NCBI RefSeq assembly: GCF_031753505.1
Contig: NC_089682.1
Span: forward strand, 70,318,561 to 70,382,560
DNA from: Anomalospiza imberbis
Lineage: Eukaryota > Chordata > Aves > Passeriformes > Viduidae
Length of the DNA stretch: 64,000 nucleotides
Direction of reading: 5' to 3'
Below the pieces are notes generated by a model. It ran no database searches. It saw only the letters and a list, made by a program, of their open reading frames with translations, and was not told the DNA's origin. Both the position numbers and the translations under genes were made by a program. This document shows positions 14,076 through 28,189 of the stretch, one piece after another (within the stretch, counting starts at the first letter, position 1; each line of letters opens with the position of its first letter).

Positions 14076-17000
14076 TGTCACCTTCCATGATAACCATCTA
14101 TATGTCTGACTTTTCTTTATTTTGTAAGATCATTAGGGGAAAGGGGTAATTTGGGGAAGGAAAGGGAAAGGGTTATGGAGCTGGGATATAATCATATCTG
14201 CTGGGGAGCTTTCATACATACTGTAATACAAATTAGGTTCTTTCTGTTAAATTCTATGTAAACATAGATCCCAAACAAGTTTGCAATCCAAGTGTAAGAA
14301 GATGCATAGAATATACCAGAGGTAGAAAGAAACAGAGGGGTAAACACGGGGAAGCAATGAGATGTGCTACTCAGCAAGTGATGCCAAACACAAATCAGAA
14401 GAGCACAATGATGCAACCCTGTTTTGGTAGAAGTGGTGAAAAGAGCCATCAATGTTTTCCAGGAAAACCAACACATTCTTATTAATACTTAACACCAAGG
14501 TTTTGGAAATTTCTTCACAAACATCTTTTCCTCATGGGTATGATAATTTGCAGGAAAAGACCTGGAAATAAACACTTACAATGCATGAATCAGCAGATTT
14601 GAACATTTATTCTTCTCCCTGTCCTCCCCACTATCTCCTCCAGCCTCACCTGGTGCACAGTGACCCTGGGCTCTGACACTTCTGTGCCCCACAGTCACAT
14701 GTGGCACTGAACCGCATGTTAACCGTGTGTTAAAACTGTGTAACTTCATATCATTTACTGAGCTGCAAGGATCTGTTCAAGATAAGGAGCTCCAAATTTG
14801 ACATTTTGCAACATCTGATTTCTGGCATGTGATCACTTTTCTGCTTAGGAAAAAAATAGTGAAAACAACCAAAGAAGATTGACCATTAATGTTCTAAGCA
14901 GTGAATTATAAATTAAATTAAATAAATTCTACTCACATTAAGTAGAATTTTTTAATGAACTGAAGAGAATGAGAGCTAAGGAAAACTATTGTACTTACTA
15001 CTGAAATTTGGTGCATTTTCAACTACTTTAATAATATTCTGGGCATACAGATTTATTTTCAGCACTGGGAATGGTGATGATGAGTGAGACAATCAATAGA
15101 AGAATAATTTTGTTTTGGACTTAATAGACAAGAAAGAAAACAGCAGTGGGATAAAAACTTCATCTCTGGCAAAAATAAGCCAAGTCAAGAACAAATCATT
15201 GACACAGAATGCACAGGTGAGAGGTGTAAAATATACCTTATAAACAACAAATATATAGTTGCTGAAGCACAATTCAAATTATTGGTCTCCTTTTTGCCTT
15301 TTCAGAAGAGAGGAATGATAAATGGCAAAGATGAATTTGATCCCTTGCACTCATTTCAGGTAAGGACTGGACTGAAAAGAAGTGGAATCTTTGAACAGAA
15401 TTAAACTACTTAAGTGAAAAGTAGGAAGCAAAATAAATCACGTTTTTGTCCAATATGAATGTCATTTGGATCTCCTCCTCTGTAGTTGTCAAGGGACATC
15501 TGTTTTCATTACTTCATAAAGATAGTTCAGAGATAAATATTGCTTTTCTCAAGTCCAGTAATAGCTACTTAGAAAAACAGCATGAACTGAAAAGCCCAGA
15601 TCTGGTACCTGCATGCCAAGGAGAAGACTAGATAGAGCACAGCTGTCATATCTTTTCCAATGTAAGAAACAGTAGTGAAATGATAAGTAAATACTGCAAA
15701 ACTAGTCACCAGCAGTTCCATGAAATCACGTCAGCTTTATATAAATGAATCCATCACTGGATGAACAACAATTTACCCATTTATCAGGTGCATTATGCCA
15801 ACGTTAGGAATGCTAGTCACGAAGCGGCACTTGATTATCCTAGCACTATACAAACACAGAAGGTGACAACATTTTCCAGGTGCTGAGAGCAGCATAATAT
15901 AACCTCAGGAATCACGTCCAGTAGGGTTTGGTACACCCACGGTTCCTTTCAGCACACTCCTGAGCTGGTGGGAGTGTGTTAACCATGATGCTCAGATTGA
16001 GTTCTCATGCACCACTAGCTCGCTCCTCTCCTTGCTGTAACACCAGAGGAAAATTGTTTTGCCCCATTGTTCAGTTGTGGTGAACGGGTGAGGGCAGCAA
16101 AGTTATTGATGCATAATCCAGCCACCTGCTCAGGTGACAAGAGAGCACATCTATGGTTCTTACATAGCCTGAGGAGGGATGTAGAGGATGCTTTAATGCA
16201 CCTGAAGCAGGTGTAGCTTCAAAATCACAGTGTAGCCCTGGAGCACCAGTTTACTACAGGATATATTTTGGATGCAAATGAGGATTTGATCTGCCCTATT
16301 TATCTGTCTAGATAGGTTTTTAAAAGCAGGGATCCTATAGTGTTGTCTGTGAGCACATTCCTCAGAATCACAAGAAGAGACCCTAGTTTTCTGAATTGAG
16401 CCCTATGGCTGCTGCAGACAACTGCATAAAGTGATTCACTTCAGAAGAAATTATTCTTACTGGAAGACTGTACCATAAATTCAGTGTTTGGAGGGAAAGC
16501 TTAATGGCTTTAAAGGTAAGTTACTTTATTCAATTTTCAGCTGAAATTTATAGAGGATCAACTCAGACTTATTTGTTGTTCTATCAACAATTTCCTTTAA
16601 TCTTCCTAATTATTTTTCCTCTCTGGTTTTTACCCTCAACTTTTTTATGTATTTACAAATGATAATAATCTCTTGTCTCAGACTTTGCTTTTCTAGGTTT
16701 AATGGGACAAGTTTTTAGAGTATCTTCAGATGCTGCCTATTACCTACAGTATTCTAATTGCCATTTACTGACCCTACCTTCATTTAAATCAGCTTTTTTA
16801 AACACAGGAAACCAGATACAAAAGCAGCATTCCAATAGATTGAATCATACTTTGGCACATAACTTTCATACCTCTTTTTATGTACAGAAAACACCTCCTT
16901 TGATATTGGTAGGACTGCACATCTTTTTCAGTTATTTTTTTTTTTACAACTACTTAAGGTTAATTTACTTATACAAAACTACTTCATGAAAGCCTTTTCC

Positions 17001-20000
17001 ACCTCTGTCAGTTAATGAGCTGTAGTTACACAGCAGAAGTTCTTGCTCTTAGTTATCGGTACTTAACACACCTCTTGGAATGATTAAATTTAATTACCTT
17101 TCTTTTACATCGGTGCTTGAGATTACCCACTGATCTCTTTAGAACACTTACATCCTCCCCATACTGAAAACTTTTCCCAATACTGTAACATCAGGTAATT
17201 TCACTGACACAGAGTACGTCAAGTAGAAATGATCTGTGCTAAGATCATTACCAAACAGGGCGCATCTCGGGAACCATCAAGAAGGACTCATTAATAATCG
17301 TGCAACCTGACATTTACCTCTTCAGAGCAATCCCTGTCATCTCCCATAAAATCTATTCTAGCTACTATCTATTCCAGAGCTTTTCTACTAATCCCCACAG
17401 TGTACAGCACAATGCTTACTATGTTTAAGTCAAGAAAGGGAGAATAGATTTTCTTTTCCTAGGGAGTCAGTTGAAAAACAACCTATCCAATTACTCCAGT
17501 ACAATCTAGCTTTGCCAAATTGTGTTGAATTTTATACAACTTTCTATTTATTTCCATGACCTGGATGTGAAAGAACATTCAAAGCAGTTCTAAGTTTAGC
17601 ATGCTATTTAGCTGCTACTATAGGTTACAATATATTTTCTCCTTTCCCATTACACCAATTTTCAGTGTTCTGCTTCAAATGTGTGACCGCTGCCTTGATG
17701 AATGTATTAAAACCTTCATTCAGTTTATTTAAAATCCTAGAAAGGAAATCACCTTTCCTCCACGTCTCAAATTAATTTCAGGCTCTTGAACTTTTCCTTG
17801 CTCATATGTTCTATTTTAAAATAATTTGCTACTTTGTCCTTCATTCATACTCAGAGACCTTAAGAAATATGGATTCAAAATACTAGTTCATAGATGGAGC
17901 AAAATTAATCATTTTTTATATCACTAGATAGTGCTCCAAAATTTACTGCCTGTTCTTCTTCTATTTAGATTTCAATTTTCTTCTTTTTAAGAAAGATCTT
18001 TTTCAGCTTGACTTCTGCTAAGTCTCATTTTTCTGTTAAACACTGACCTTTCAGATATACATTTTGAGACTGACCAGTCTATTTTGTATTCTTAGTATTC
18101 TTTTAGAATACTTTTATCCTCTTTTATCCTCCACTTAAGGATCTTTCTCTAGAGCTCTTTTTTATTTTCCTATTTAGTCACAAAACTCATTCAAAGTCTT
18201 TTAACGTTTTCTCCATTTCCTGTGTTTACTGCCATAACTTACTTAACTGACTAATTTGTTCCAAGGGTTTCCAAGAACTCTCCCCTCATACATAGAGAAA
18301 CTCAATATAAACATTTTAATTTAAAAAATTGATTTGAATGGACTTGGTCCTAAGTTCTTTGCTAAATTCAGATCTTCTCTGAGGTCTTTACTAAAGAGAT
18401 ATAAAATATTAGCAATTCTTTCTGTTTCAGTTACAATCTCATAAAAAATATACTGTCATTTAAATCCAGGCATATTCTGTTATTACCACCACACGTCCTC
18501 CAAATAGAGAAGTTGTGTCTTCTGTACAATCCCTTTCTCTCAGTAAGCAGAAATATTAAAACTGAAACAACATCATCAAATTCAGTGAGAATAAGGGGAT
18601 ATCAATAAGCAAAGTCAGGGTGATACAAATGGCAAAATAATTTCTATACTAACATTAGTCTGTATTTTAAAAATCAATAATACATAGAAACAGGCTGAGT
18701 GCATAAAAGCTAAATAAGCCATGGGCCATTTTTCCCATTGTCCATGTACAAAATTATTAAATTTATTATTTATAAAATATTTGCATAGAGAAATGAAAAA
18801 TACACAAATAATGATATTGATTGAAACACAAAATCAAGACAGAACCAAGCTTCTGCCCGTTGTGGTTTCTGTGAGCTCTTCACTCTGCAGATATCTGGCT
18901 GAAAAATTCTAAAACTTTTTTTGACTTGTTTGCTTTTATGAAACTACATCTATCAGCTCTATCAGCAGACTAAGTAATGCAATTAGCCTGTATCACCCTC
19001 TTCATTAGGCCAGATCCAAAATCCATTAGTGACTGCCAAGAGGCTCCTATTGACTTCATGAGGCTTTAGATCAGGTTATGGGTGTGAGCCTACAGCAAGA
19101 TGAACATGCCATTTGTTTTCTCTGATGCTCTGATTTCTATTCTCTACCCATTCCTTTAGCATTTCTAGTGGGTGCCTTTTTTCTTTCTTTGCACCTTATT
19201 ATTCAGCAGCTACAATAGCATGCTCTTCTTCGCTACCCCTCTAAGTTTCAAAAAGTAAAGGATGCTGCCATTTCTCTAGCTCATTTCCATAATATTTCCA
19301 TATTACAGCTTGCTTTCTTTGTGATTGCTGTATAGCTACATAGTACTATATAAGAGAGAGCAAACAGCAACACATTCTTCTCACCTCCAAATATGAGAGG
19401 ATGCTGGTTTTGATTAGCATATAAACAACAATAAAGAATAATGAAGTGAATTTTTGTCAGTTTTCACATTTGATAGCAGTGCTACTTCTAATTCCATGCT
19501 AAACAATACTGTTGTCTCACTAGGCCTGTTTCAAGGAAATTTTATTACTAAGCGCTTTACTATTTAATTGATGTATTACAAAGATGAAAGAAAGGAGAGA
19601 AAATAAATGAAAATAGAAAAAGGGAAGGGAAGATAAAGGCACTTGTCTTTGCCTTATGACACTAGAACAAAATAATTAGAAAGAATGGTTACTCCATCCA
19701 TTTAAGTTTGCATACTGCTTTAAATTATTCATTGGGTTAATGCCTTCTTTCTCAATATCTCCAGAACAACAAACTGTTTTTTCAAACAATCTACTGCTAC
19801 AACAAAATTATTTAGGATTGACTTACTTTTTCATTTAGTATTTCCTGTGTCTAATGCCTTCAAACTTGCTTTCATGGAATGCAGACCCTACCTCGCAGCA
19901 CAAAGATGGCGACTCAACATCCACAAGAAAAACTTATAAAATCAGTTCCCATTTTCTGCAGTAGTCTTTTCAAATTGATGCTGACAGTGTTCTTGCCATC

Positions 20001-23000
20001 AATTAATTAAATTATATATGTTTAATGGCTGGGTTTTCCACAGTGCAAGTGTTAGATATTCCAAATATTGTGTAATGGGGATAAGCTGCCCTTTCTTAAA
20101 TCCAGAGAGAACTCATATATGTTTTCCTTGCAGCACTTTTCTTTTGAAGCATGCACCATTGTCTGTGATGCAAACACTGTGACCTTCAATCTCTGAAATG
20201 CTTTGCAGTGCACTTTTAAAAGGACTTGCTGTTGCAGGAGAGGTTTGAAACAGTTGTTCTGATCAATGCAACAACTCACACAATTTCCCAAAAGTGCTTG
20301 GATAGTGCCAGAAACTCTGAAATGAATCTGAACTGTCTCCCAAGCGTGTTCTGGTTTAGAAGAAAGACCAGAAAGACCTTTCTTTAAGAAGGAAGACTTA
20401 AACCTACCTGTTAAAATTTGGGTTGTCCAGAAAATACTTCTGTATTCTAGCAATGAAGCAAATGAGGATCCTCTTATTTCAAAATGAAAACAAAGCCACA
20501 TTCCTTTCCTTATATCAGACCAGTAGTCAGTAAACTGAGTGCCATAAATAGCACCTGAATAACAATTTTAGCAAATACTTGGAATACGAAAAAGACCCAG
20601 CACTTCCAAAAGAGATAATCCATTTCAGCTGAAATAGAATGGGGCCTGAGACCCATATTTGTACCCACTCACTGAGTTCACACCTAGCGTTGTATCTGGA
20701 TTTTAGATCCAAACTTTTTAAAATGAAAAATATCCTTTTAGTCCCTTTAAAAATTGCCAGTCTTGGGAAAATTTAACATCCTTGAGGTACAGAGACAAAT
20801 TCCCTCTAATCTATTGCCTTCCTAATACTAAAAATCAGGAAATCTGACTCCACAGTCGCTTTTCTTTCCACTTGCTCCTTTGGAAGGAAGGGTCAAGTAT
20901 GTCAGTATCCTATGGATGCAGGCTACCTGAGGACTAAAGTGCTTTCTTAGGAAATGGAAATTGTGTTCATAGCTCCTCCCCATATTAAGGAGATCTTCAT
21001 CACTCATATCTCCATTTGAATGGTGAAACAGTAACAGCTACCACATGTCCATTCTTCCCTCCCCATTAAATGAGCAGGTTCAGAGAACCTCTGGGCAATT
21101 AAACTTAGGCCTCAGGTACTCGGGGACATCATGTTCACAAGTGGTGCCAGTTGAAAGACAAGTGATGATGATCTATGAGCCGCAGCACTTCCAGGAATGC
21201 ACAAAACTGGCGTTAAGATCCCCAGCATAATTTCCAGCAGATTCAGACATGCACACAGACCACGTAATGCCTAAATCATCAGGTACTCTTTTAGAGTTTT
21301 CTCTGTGTTGGTGTTTAGGCCACCTGAGTCCCTTTACGAATCTGCGCCACAAATACCACCTTAAAAGGGTGACAAGTCCCTTTCTTCTGAATGTGGAGAA
21401 GTGAATTCATGATTACATTATCCTGCGAACAACTTGTTTATTTTCTTTTCTTTTTTTCTTTCAAACCTGATGGAAAAAACTAACACTCAGGAATTCTTAT
21501 AACCACTTTACCAGGTGTCTTCTTGGAGGCATAACTTTGATTTTTACTTATTTTTAAAGCTAATTATATAGGTAATTATTACACGTCAAAATCCTCAAGA
21601 AACTTACGTCTTCCAAAGGGAAGAGAGCAATTGTCACAAGTTTTCAAGAACTTTGAAAGCTAGGGCATCAATAAGATAAAGGTAAAATCAGAAAAAAATT
21701 AAAACCATCATTGGAAATAGAAGCATTTGCTTCTTGATGTTATTTTCAAGGGTATTTTTTGTTATCCTAAATAAGAAAATATTTTTAAAATTTCAAAATG
21801 GAGAAAGGATTTGGGCCCATTGGTATTTTGATAAAATTATTATTTTGGAAATAATGCTCACAGTTCTAGTTCCATTTTCAACTTTTAAAAATAATGGTTT
21901 ACTATCCAGCTTCTCAACAAACCCTTTCTCTCCTGTAGATCTATATAGAGTCCAAAATTCACCTGCAACTAAACCCACCTGGTTTGGAGCTTTTTTTTTC
22001 ATTTTTTCCTCTCAACGTTTTCAAAACTTTCCTTTACATTGCACATCTGACAACTAGGCATTTTTGGGGTATTTCAGACATGGTTTTACTTCAATATGTT
22101 GCTTTACAACAAACCTCAAACTAACATTGACTCTGTGGTATACTGGAATATGTTGACTAAATTTAGCATCATAGTACTGTCAGTGTATTGCACATTTCTG
22201 TTCAGAAATATTAATGTGGTTGTGCTCTCTGTAATGCTTCATTTTTCAATTTGACTTTTGTATTTTTCATAGATAAACTCTGTTTATAAGTGAACCAAGA
22301 GCTTTTGTATCTATTAATCTCCTTTGCTAGTTAGTCATGGTATCTAGAGAGTAGATTTACCTGAGATAATACAATAAAAGCAAAATGTTTGTTAAGCATA
22401 GCAGAATAATATAACAGGAATGAAAATATGACAAATTCCAAAGCATTCATTTGTGTCCCATAACAGCTGTTACTGTTTTTATTTCCTCTTCATGTAGGCT
22501 GCTTTTGTCTAATGCTTATTTCTCATTTAAAGTTTTGTTTATTTCAAGTGTGTGTTATTTCAACCATTTTTCTTGGCAATTTTTTTTCAGTGAGCTTGTA
22601 CTTTTGATAAATGCATTATGGTTATACTTTATTCCTCCTCCACTAAATCCTGAGCAGATCGGAACAAACTGAAGACAGTTTTTCCTGAAAGTTTCAATTA
22701 ACCTATTAAAAAATCACTTCAGCCACACACAGTTCAGCCTCCATTTATGGAAGAATGTTTTCCACTGACGACACTCTGATGTATCATCTGGTAAACATTA
22801 AGAACTGGTGGGGCTGGCCTCTACTGATTCTGGTCTCCATTAAAATGATAACATTAAACAGCAGTGCTTATGCTATAGCACCTGAAATACTCTGTTCCTC
22901 AGAACAAGGAGAAAAATATATTTAATTTACAAATACAGTTTTGAATAAAATTTATAATTATGTCCAAGTATATAATCAATGCCTAAAAGTTAATCTAAGA

Positions 23001-25399
23001 CAAAGGACACAAATGGATAATACCTTGAGCTCCTGCTTAATATAGGTTATAGGACCTACTTAAATCCCCTCTTGAGAAAAATGTCACTTAATTCCGCAAT
23101 GTCTCTTTCTTATGCAGAGCAATTACTGCAAAAAGGAGATGAAAGCCAGGACAAGCTTGCAGTTTCCACCCTTACAGAAATTGAGCACACATCTGTCTCC
23201 TTGCACTCCCTGAGAACTCTGTTTTTCAAACAGAAACTGTAGCTTTAATGCCTTCCTTACTTAATGTCTTCTCCTTGTTGTAGAAGAAGGATAGCAGAAA
23301 AGGCTGGTATGTTGTTTTAGAGCATTTAGTATGCCTTGCTGATACCTTAAAAAATATGCCACAATCACAGCTCTGTGTCACATATATACATCATCATGTC
23401 TGAACCTGATCTTCACCACCGACATCCCACTATGTCTCGTCCTTCCCAAAATGTCTGGTTTTGCCCTTTATCAGATCAGTTAGTTTGACAACCCTTTCTG
23501 AATTCATTAATATTATCGCCTTCTTAGTACTTTTAATATGCTCTTTTTTTTTCTTTTCTATTAGCTGCCTTTCCTAAAGCTTTCATTCAGTCCCGCTCCC
23601 TTGCCATTCCTGACCTATTAACATATTTGTATCCAGACTCAACAGGTCTAAATTCAACATCAAACCATCAGCTCCTGTTATCCCCTTCCAGATAGGATGA
23701 AGAACTTTCTCTTATAGGTAATTTCTCATTTAATTGTGTTTTCTCTGACCAAGTCACCTCTTAATTTCCTCCCCCAAGAAAATATATTTATGAAAGTTAT
23801 CTGCATCTCCCACTGTGTTTTCCATGGTCATACTCAAGGTCTGCCCTAAAGACACTTCAGTTATCAGTATCTTTTTCAGGAAGAATTAAGCAAAAATTTA
23901 TGAAAGTTTTACACAACAGGTGCCAATTCCTGTTTTTTCCCACACCCCAAAAACTGTTCGATTCTACAGCTCTCAGTTATGCACTATAGGTCTGCACCAG
24001 ACCTTTGGTTACAATACTGGACTAAAAATTTGTGTTTGGCTGATGAGCAGCCAAGAAGGGCCAGGACTTATTTTCAGTTTCATTACTTTTGAGAGTCCTT
24101 GATTTCATCCACAGGCTGCCTTTTCTTTCTTGACGCATGACTTCAGACTCAGCCACTGTAAAATACCTGTGTTTTACCCAGAACAGGCTAGCAGTCCTTT
24201 TCCTCTAACCTACACAGACACTGTGATCAATCACTCCATCCATTTGCCCTTTTTAAGCATCAGCAGAGCATCAGCTCTCCTTCAATATGTTGAAATTTCT
24301 TTAGTACTCAAAGACCTCTTGAAAACTCAGCACAACAGATGCAGATGCTGTTCAACTAACTCCTTTAGAAATCAGGCTGGAAAAATCAAGGCCTAGCTCA
24401 TTCTCATAATTAAAGATAGTTCTGAGGTTTATTCACACACAGTTACGTTAGACTGAGTCCTTGCTGTATCTGAATTTCTCTGATTTCCCTTCACCTAATT
24501 AAAAAAGCACTGAATTTTCAGGCAGATCATGGTTTTTCTCAACCTGTTTTGATGCATATTTCTCTGCTGTTGGGAGAGATGAGCAATGGCATTATTTGGA
24601 GGTGGAAAACCAGAGGAGACATTGATTTTTAATGGCCTTTGATACTTTAGCTCAATGTAGCAGTCACATTTTCTTTTGTATTGTAGGTCTGCACATGCAC
24701 ACACAATCTTAACTCAATCATTTCTCCCTAAGCCACATTATAATGAGTATACCTAAAAAAAGCCATATTCATTTTCTAAGCTTCCTTCCAGAAAGGCCTT
24801 CCTCCCACTTGAATTATAACAACAGATCTGTTGATTTCCCATGACAATGCTTCTCTATGCATATTCATTTAATGCATAGGTATAGCATTTTTCCTTGCTT
24901 AAAAACCCAATTAAGATTTCAATATTCAGTGCTTTAATTATATGTTTATTGACAAAAAAATGTAAATATACCTCACTGTGTGATGTTGCCTTATTTCTGC
25001 TTTGGAAATTTAATAAAAATATCTTTTTCAAATATTTATAATAATTCCTAAATAAATATTGGATGGACAAGTAGTAAGTGCACATATTTTAGCCATCTTA
25101 AAAATTCAAGAGACATTAGAAGAGCATAAAAATTCTATTTTATTTCCCATATTTCCTAAACTTTTGTAAATTTTGCAGTACTATTAAGGTCCTTGATACC
25201 AATGGAATAAGGTACTCTTCACCGTGTACTTTTCAAAGTGGACTTCAAGAAGCAGGCTGCTAGACTACAGATCCTAACACATATGTGTTTTCATGCTATT
25301 TTTACAGTTGGCCTGCTCTTCTGGGCTGCAAGTTTCCCCATCATGAAATACAACAGAAACACAAACTACACTGACCATCATCCTCTGTTAAGAGAAATA
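14076..25399. other. Intronic DNA, no gene seen
   Basis: No exon, RNA gene or transposon was recognised in these 11 kb. The longest reading frame in the window (149 codons, minus strand, 20052-20501) lies here. It has a cysteine-rich, unpatterned composition, no domain I recognise and no splice context, and a frame of this length is expected by chance in 64 kb of AT-rich DNA. Confidence 0.6.
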
Positions 25400-25449
25400 T
25401 TTTCACTTTAAAACACTATTAAGTGTTTTCACTTTAAAACACTATTAAG
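25400..25449. repeat. 26-nt tandem duplication
   Basis: A 24-nt block beginning TTTTCACTTTAAAACAC is present at 25400-25423 and identically at 25426-25449, separated by TG, so the period is 26 nt. Perfect identity in neutral intron suggests a recent slippage or microhomology event. Confidence 0.95.
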
Positions 25450-25486
25450 CAAAGATTAAAGTCATAAGCCCATAATTTACTTTAGT

Positions 25487-25621
25487 GTTTTTTTTGTTGT
25501 TGTTTTTGTTTTTTGGGTTTTTTTTTTTTTTTTTTTTTTTGAGAGAGGGTGAGAGGGTGGGAGGGGTTAAAGGAGTTGGTTGGTTTTTTTGTTTGTTTGG
25601 GTTTGTTTGTTTGTTTGGTTT
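25487..25621 (+). repeat. T/G-rich low-complexity tract with (GTTT)n
   Basis: A long poly(T) run (about 25519-25540) is preceded by GTT/GTTTT units. It is followed by a purine-rich G tract and then by (GTTT)n from about 25588. Read as DLG2 sense (minus strand) it is A/C-rich. It may be the remnant of an A-rich insertion tail expanded by slippage; no element body was recognised beside it. Confidence 0.85.
25547..25566 (+). other. Predicted G-quadruplex motif
   Basis: Four G runs separated by loops of 5, 1 and 1 nt (GGG-TGAGA-GGG-T-GGG-A-GGGG) meet the standard G3+N1-7 rule. The motif is on the plus strand, the template strand for DLG2. Folding is inferred from the pattern only. Confidence 0.6.
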
Positions 25622-27040
25622 ATTTCCTATACAGTTTAATCTCCGTTAATGTCAATCTTTGTATTACATTGCTACCGAGAGCTCCCTTCTCCTTTGCAGG
25701 TAAGGTACAGGAAATGTGGAACAACATAAACTCTGCAAAATTAAGTACTCAAAAACAAATTATTCATAGAATTCAGTCAGAATTCATATATCACTTTAAG
25801 TTGCATAAGGTGACTCTTTCAAGCCAGGCTTGCATCTGACCGGATAGGTGAAATTCTTAGGGTAAAATACTATCTTGCAATATAAAACATGCATAAGCAG
25901 CATACAATTGCTTTTCATCTACTTATTGCTTCGCCTACCTGGAGATCCCAGATCCATTTGACATCCAGTTTCAGTTTTAAACACAGGGAAAAAATTGAGA
26001 CTAAATATTCTATATCACACAATTTCCAAGAACTTTCACATGCTTCAAAGCGGGCCATTGCTCCTGCAAAACTACTTTGCAAAAAAGTATGTCAGATGAA
26101 TTCTTAGCCCTCTTAAGACAAGGAAAAGCTTTTCTTCCCTTCATAGAGCTGAAGATAAGCTATAAGTGGTAGTTCTAATTGGAACACCAAAGATCTTGTG
26201 ACTGCCTCAAATACAAATGCATATGCACAGAAAATAATTGTAATCCTGCATCCAGAGAACAAATTTGAATTTTTTATTGGGATAATGTGTTAAGGTACAA
26301 AAGAACAACAGTTGTGGAATTCAGTCTGGGTATTCCAGCAATTTTTTCCTCTTATTCCTCTATCTCTTTGCAATATCTTTCCCTACCAAAATGGCATACT
26401 GATTCCTCAAGGTTGTGCAGCCCTCATTTATGCATTACAACTGATTCTAAATTATAGCAAAAATGAAAAGTAATTTTCTGCAATGGAAACATTACTTTTC
26501 TCAAGAGACAAATCCCGTACATCAAAGATGTCTTTTTAAAGTCCTGCCTCAAAAATGACCATCTTTGCTGCAAGGTGATTATTATCATCTCCAGAATGAG
26601 TCATTTTCTACTGGTAAATTGAGGTTTATTTTCCCCATTTACTTAAATGCACATATTTTAAATTCTTTGTACTATTTGCCAACGATAGTTGCAAAACTAA
26701 ATGAAAACTGAGTCAAACCAATGCTTTGTAGCTCGTATCTTTTTTTCTGCACAGCTTTTTTAGTCTTTCTGCAAAAAGATTCCTACATAGACTTTCTACA
26801 ATAGACTTTCTTGGAAAAGACAGCATTTCAGACGCATATATAACTGATTTTTTAGGCGTACCTTCCACTCCACTAGTGCCCCAGAAGCTTCTATTCAGAA
26901 CTGGAATGTTTATTTGGAAGTCACACTTTCAGCTCTGCTCATTAGTGCCTAGTGCTGATAAATGTGGCCTAGCACAGAGCGGGACACTTCAGGTTTCCGT
27001 GGGTGGTACACTCGGAATGATTTCTCTTAGCAGCCTTTTT
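25622..27040. other. Intronic DNA, no feature seen
   Basis: AT-rich unique sequence with no exon or repeat that I could recognise. Confidence 0.55.
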
Positions 27041-27115
27041 CACAGAATCATAGAATCATCAACATTTGCAGGGATGGTGACTCCACCGTTTCCCTGGGTA
27101 GCCGGTTCCAAAATG
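27041..27115 (-). mobile_element. CR1 LINE 3' end, internally deleted
   Basis: On the minus strand the sequence ends in the CR1 tail (complement of CACAGAATCATAGAATCAT, 27041-27059). It then jumps directly to the segment encoding FWNRLPRETVESPSLQ, the conserved end of the CR1 ORF2 protein. In CR1 these two parts are normally separated by roughly another 80-100 nt of 3' UTR, so this copy carries an internal deletion. The part 5' of about 27115 is too diverged to follow. Confidence 0.85.
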
Positions 27116-27714
27116 CCAGTTTATGCCAGTGTGGAAAAGTCAAACTGTGTGAAGCATAATGCCTATTTGTTTGCACTTCCTGAAAATTGGGACACAATCC
27201 AGGAGCTGAGAACACCCTTAAATCTGGTTTAAGCTCCTGCAACATTATTTCTGGCCAAAATTAAGCTGGAAGGGAGAAATTTGCTCTTCTCCATCAGACT
27301 GGAGGACTAAGATACAGCACCAAAGGCAGCCCTGTTTCGTCGTACAAAGCTTTTTTCCCCTTAGACCAATATTATCTACTCCACACCTAAGTATTCCTTT
27401 CAAAAACTGCAGTATTCTGCAGATTTGACTTCAGTGTCAAGCAGCTTCACAAACTGCCTCCATTGGATGCTCACTATCCAAACACCAAACAGAACTGAGA
27501 AAGAGCTTGGACTTCAGCTAGAGATAACAAGTAGACTGAAAGGCCACATCTTAAATAGGTTCATCTGAAATAAAGGCATTTTTCATGTAAAGTTGTAAAT
27601 AATACAAAAAAGCAGCAGAATTACTCCCCGAAAACTGTATGTTGAGAGTGAGTGCATTGGGAAATGAGAGAAAAGAAATAAATGGGTGATATTACCTGAA
27701 AAATAAAATGTCAA

Positions 27715-27731
27715 TATAATAATAATAATAA
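27715..27731. repeat. (TAA)n microsatellite
   Basis: Five to six TAA/ATA units in a short uninterrupted run just upstream of the large solo LTR. Confidence 0.85.
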
Positions 27732-27960
27732 GTCAAAAGAACCAGCAGCAGAACATTGCCTCGAGGCAGCTATGATTTGCATGAAGTAACTTCTCAAATA
27801 ATAGGTGACTCAAGGTCTTGGTGATCTTGGCACAGTTAAAGGGATACGATTCAAGTAGAGATAAGCATAAATTCTTTTTTTCCTACACTTGCAAAGGTAG
27901 GTTTTGAACTCTTAAATAAATTATTATTAACTTTTCACCTTTTCTTCAGTTTTGATATGG

Positions 27961-27965
27961 AATAT
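27961..27965. repeat. Target-site duplication, left copy (AATAT)
   Basis: AATAT lies directly before the TG of the LTR at 27966 and is repeated exactly at 29351-29355, directly after its terminal CA. A 5-bp duplication is typical of ERVL/class III-type integrations; 4 bp is typical of ERV1 and 6 bp of ERVK. Confidence 0.85.
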
Positions 27966-28169
27966 TGTCGTGGTTTGACATGGAAGTGATTTTTTCAGGA
28001 AGTTGGGTCAAATCAATCAGTGGTCAAGTTTAGATATTGGCACCTGAAGTGACCACTGAAGATAGGGATACGCCTCTGAGAACACAGAGGGTCAAAAGCA
28101 GGAACTCCCAAGAGCTCGCTCTCTTTGGTTCCGGTCAGGGTGCTGTGCAGACCTCCCCCGCCCAGCCAT

Positions 28170-28189
28170 GGGGCTGGGTGGGGGAGGGG
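28170..28189 (+). other. Predicted G-quadruplex motif within the LTR
   Basis: GGGG-CT-GGG-T-GGGGG-A-GGGG fits the four-run G-quadruplex rule. It lies in the 5' (U3-like) part of the solo LTR. Folding and any promoter role are inferences. Confidence 0.6.

Noticed and set aside
20052..20501. Longest frame in the window outside repeats, 149 codons on the minus strand
   Set aside because: Unpatterned, cysteine-rich composition, no recognised domain and no splice context. A rough estimate from stop-codon density in 64 kb of AT-rich DNA gives about one such frame by chance.
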